From Patagioenas fasciata (Eukaryota; Chordata; Aves; Columbiformes; Columbidae), in the NCBI RefSeq assembly GCF_037038585.1, contig NC_092523.1:32651501-32715500 (forward strand): a stretch of 64,000 nt of DNA, in the 5' to 3' direction. The notes below the pieces were generated by a model. It was not told the origin of the DNA. It ran no database searches and saw nothing but the letters and a program-made list of their open reading frames with translations. Both the position numbers and the translations under genes were made by a program. Positions 62,200 through 64,000 of this stretch are shown here, piece after piece. The first letter of the stretch is position 1. The number at the start of each line of letters is the position of its first letter.

Positions 62200-62430
62200 G
62201 AGTTTAGTGTGTTCTTAATAACAATTAGTGGAAAAGCACCTTTTTGTAAACATCTTAGTCCAGGCCTGTACCTGTAGATCCTATAAATTGTCAATGGTGA
62301 ATAAAGCAAGGAGCCTAGGCCTAGGTCAGCTCTCGGCTTGGCCAGGCTCTGCGCTCCTTCCTGAACAAGATCTCTGCCTCTGCGTGAATTTCTGTCTGTG
62401 TCCTGGTATGTGTCGTTCCTAATCGCCACA
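62200..62430 (+). mobile_element. LTR-like 3' portion of an endogenous retrovirus
   Basis: The sequence has TATAAAT (62282-62288), then AATAAA (62300-62305), and then about 125 bp of GC-richer R/U5-like sequence ending CGCCACA. This has the same order and spacing as the solo LTR at 27505-27839. The left end and a target-site duplication could not be found, so its limits are approximate. No retroviral genes lie beside it. Confidence 0.45.
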
Positions 62431-62439
62431 GTCTCCACC

Positions 62440-63290
62440 CAAGAAAAGCTGCTGCATGAGTTACACTTGTGGCTCTCAAGCTCACTTCGGAGTCAGGACT
62501 TGGCTGTGGTCACAGAATGGTGTTAAGATCATTTCAAAGATGAATATCTCAGAGTAAAGAGCAGTGGTGGTTTTTTTGCTTGTGTTTTTTCATCCTTGGT
62601 ATCTCTCTGTACTTGTTACCTTTACTATGGTATTGCTTCTTTCCTTGTGCTTTGTTGTTATTACATAAAATGCTGAGGCTGGAGCTGTCATCATATGTAG
62701 GTGGTGAAATGATGGGTGTAGCAGCTGTCTTTTCAGCAGGACTGCAGTTTTACGCTGACTTGCTTCTGCCAACTCTGTGGCTTCCTGCTGATCTCCGTCA
62801 CTGCATGGAAGACATCTGCCTTCAGCTGAACGCGAGTGTGTCAAAAAGAGTACTAGTCCTCTGCAAAAGAAATCTATTCCTGTTTGTTAAATGGCTCTGC
62901 AAACTAGGAAATAAGTCTTTTAGTCACAAACCACTGCATACAGAGCTCATGACAGAATGAGAAATACATTTGTTTCACCTACAACTGATCAGAAATTGTT
63001 CATCAAATAGGAAATCTGTCCTCACTTCCAGTCTGCAAAAATGCTGGATACTGTGTCAATCCAGCAAAGCTTTTAAGTGTACACTTACCTCCAAGCACAA
63101 TTTATGCCATTGATGTTAGTAGTACTGTTTATATGTTTACATTAGAAAGTGAGTAAAAGCTTTGTGAAAGTCTGAACGGGAACACTTTGTCACTATGCAA
63201 GCTCTTGTCTGTGAGTGTGTATCTCTGATGAAGACTGAACCAGTTTTCAAGTATTTCAGAATGTAACATCCTACTTCTTTCAAAGTACCA
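62440..63290. other. Interval without a recognised gene
   Basis: A 126-codon plus frame at 62580-62960 is Leu/Phe-rich but has no family motif. I regard it as chance. Confidence 0.4.
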
Positions 63291-63339
63291 GCCCATTAAG
63301 GCACATCATATTGATACTCGCCTCACGATTCTGACTCCT

Positions 63340-63615
63340 CACAGGATGCTACGTTAAATTCAAGGTCATGGTGTTAATCTTCAAAGTCCTTCACAGAATT
63401 GGTACATGTTACCTCAGAGAATCTCTCTTTGTGACTGCAGCCTCTCCTGACAGCTGTGTTCCTCAGAAATTATGAAGCTGTCAACCTCAAGGGTGAAGCC
63501 TGAGAGGGCAGAAGACAAGGCCTCCTCAGCAACACAGCCAAAGCTTTGGAAATCATTATCAGAGCAGATAAGAATGACCACAAATCTCTCTGTCCTCTAG
63601 GCAAAGTATAAAACT
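63340..63615 (+). mobile_element. Decayed LINE reverse-transcriptase tail (CR1/L2/Jockey-type)
   Basis: Two segments in different frames match the C-terminal part of CR1/L2-type LINE ORFs. At 63359, FKVMVLIFKVLHRIGTCYLR recalls the widespread pattern FKhLTLhaKAhHGhAPxYLxxLL. From about 63520, ASSATQPKLWKSLSEQIR, then MTTNLSV, recalls LWNxLPxxhRxxxSLxxF. Order and spacing are right; a stop and a frameshift separate them. It is an old, broken copy, more diverged than the CR1 tails elsewhere in the window. Confidence 0.6.
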
Positions 63616-63639
63616 CACTACAACTTAGCTCCCATGGGC

Positions 63640-64000
63640 ACAACTAAAGACAATAAAGATAGAAGGTGAAAAAAGTGAACAGCAAGAAAAGGAAGAGCAA
63701 GACGGGAGGAGGGGAAAAACTGCTCCCACGTTGCCATCTCAAAATAAAAGCCTTATATTTAATTTGAGGACAAATAATGGGAGTATTTCAGATGTTACAG
63801 GAAAGGGTATATGTTCATTAGACATTACATTTTACTTTAAATTTTAGTATATAGTTATCCATTTATGTGCTCCTAAACTTGTGTCAGTTTCCTTTTAATG
63901 AGGAATATTAAAACGTAGTTAATATACATCAGTAATGGAGTACATGCCAAAATACCTATATAATGCAAATAAAATTATAGTAGTTGCTTTTAGTTATTGA
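63640..64000. other. Right edge, no feature
   Basis: Purine-rich stretch near 63650-63720, then AT-rich sequence. Nothing supported. Confidence 0.5.

Noticed and set aside
62580..62960. 126-codon plus-strand frame with a hydrophobic start
   Set aside because: The Leu/Phe richness follows from T-rich DNA; there is no recognisable family or gene structure.
12546..64000. A D4Z4-like macrosatellite next to FRG1, as in human 4q35
   Set aside because: No long GC-rich tandem units or DUX4-type homeobox frame are present.
1..64000. CRISPR arrays, defence islands or other prokaryotic systems
   Set aside because: No regularly spaced repeats or operon-like gene runs; introns, CpG islands and CR1 elements show vertebrate nuclear DNA.

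Overview
The window looks like vertebrate nuclear DNA, most likely from a bird. It carries a spliced gene with GT-AG introns, two CpG-island promoters, CR1-type LINE tails in both orientations and avian-style retroviral LTR remnants in AT-rich sequence. The species cannot be fixed from the sequence alone. Apart from FRG1, most long open frames are chance ORFs or shadows. There are no operons, CRISPR arrays or other prokaryotic structures.

Layout. (1) 1-1.7 kb: the promoter and first coding exon of a minus-strand secretory or lysosomal gene, tentatively ASAH1 (acid ceramidase). The rest of that gene lies to the left of the window. (2) 5.9-12.5 kb: a complete nine-exon, minus-strand FRG1 gene that I rebuilt exon by exon (256 codons plus stop, every junction in frame). 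It starts in a CpG island that also holds ETS-like sites and a near-consensus CTCF motif. (3) 12.5-64 kb: about 51 kb in which I find no convincing protein-coding gene. It holds CR1 fragments (27.3, 27.9 and 34.6 kb), a solo LTR with near-matching flanking hexamers (27.5 kb), a second LTR-like 3' part (62.2 kb), two decayed LINE reverse-transcriptase-tail remnants (33.0 kb L1/Tx1-like; 63.4 kb CR1/L2-like), a duplicated 142-bp segment (22.1 and 26.7 kb), a minus-strand TATA/CCAAT promoter-like block (13.8 kb), a long polypyrimidine tract (36.8 kb) and several microsatellites.

FRG1 and the ASAH1-like gene lie head to tail on the minus strand, with about 4.3 kb between the FRG1 stop codon and the downstream ATG. 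FRG1 is a nuclear/nucleolar RNA-associated protein; acid ceramidase is a lysosomal hydrolase, so their proximity does not suggest shared function. The items most worth a second look are the promoter-like block upstream of FRG1, the L1/Tx1-like open frame at 33 kb, the 22/26.7-kb duplication, and the M-box supporting the ASAH1 call.
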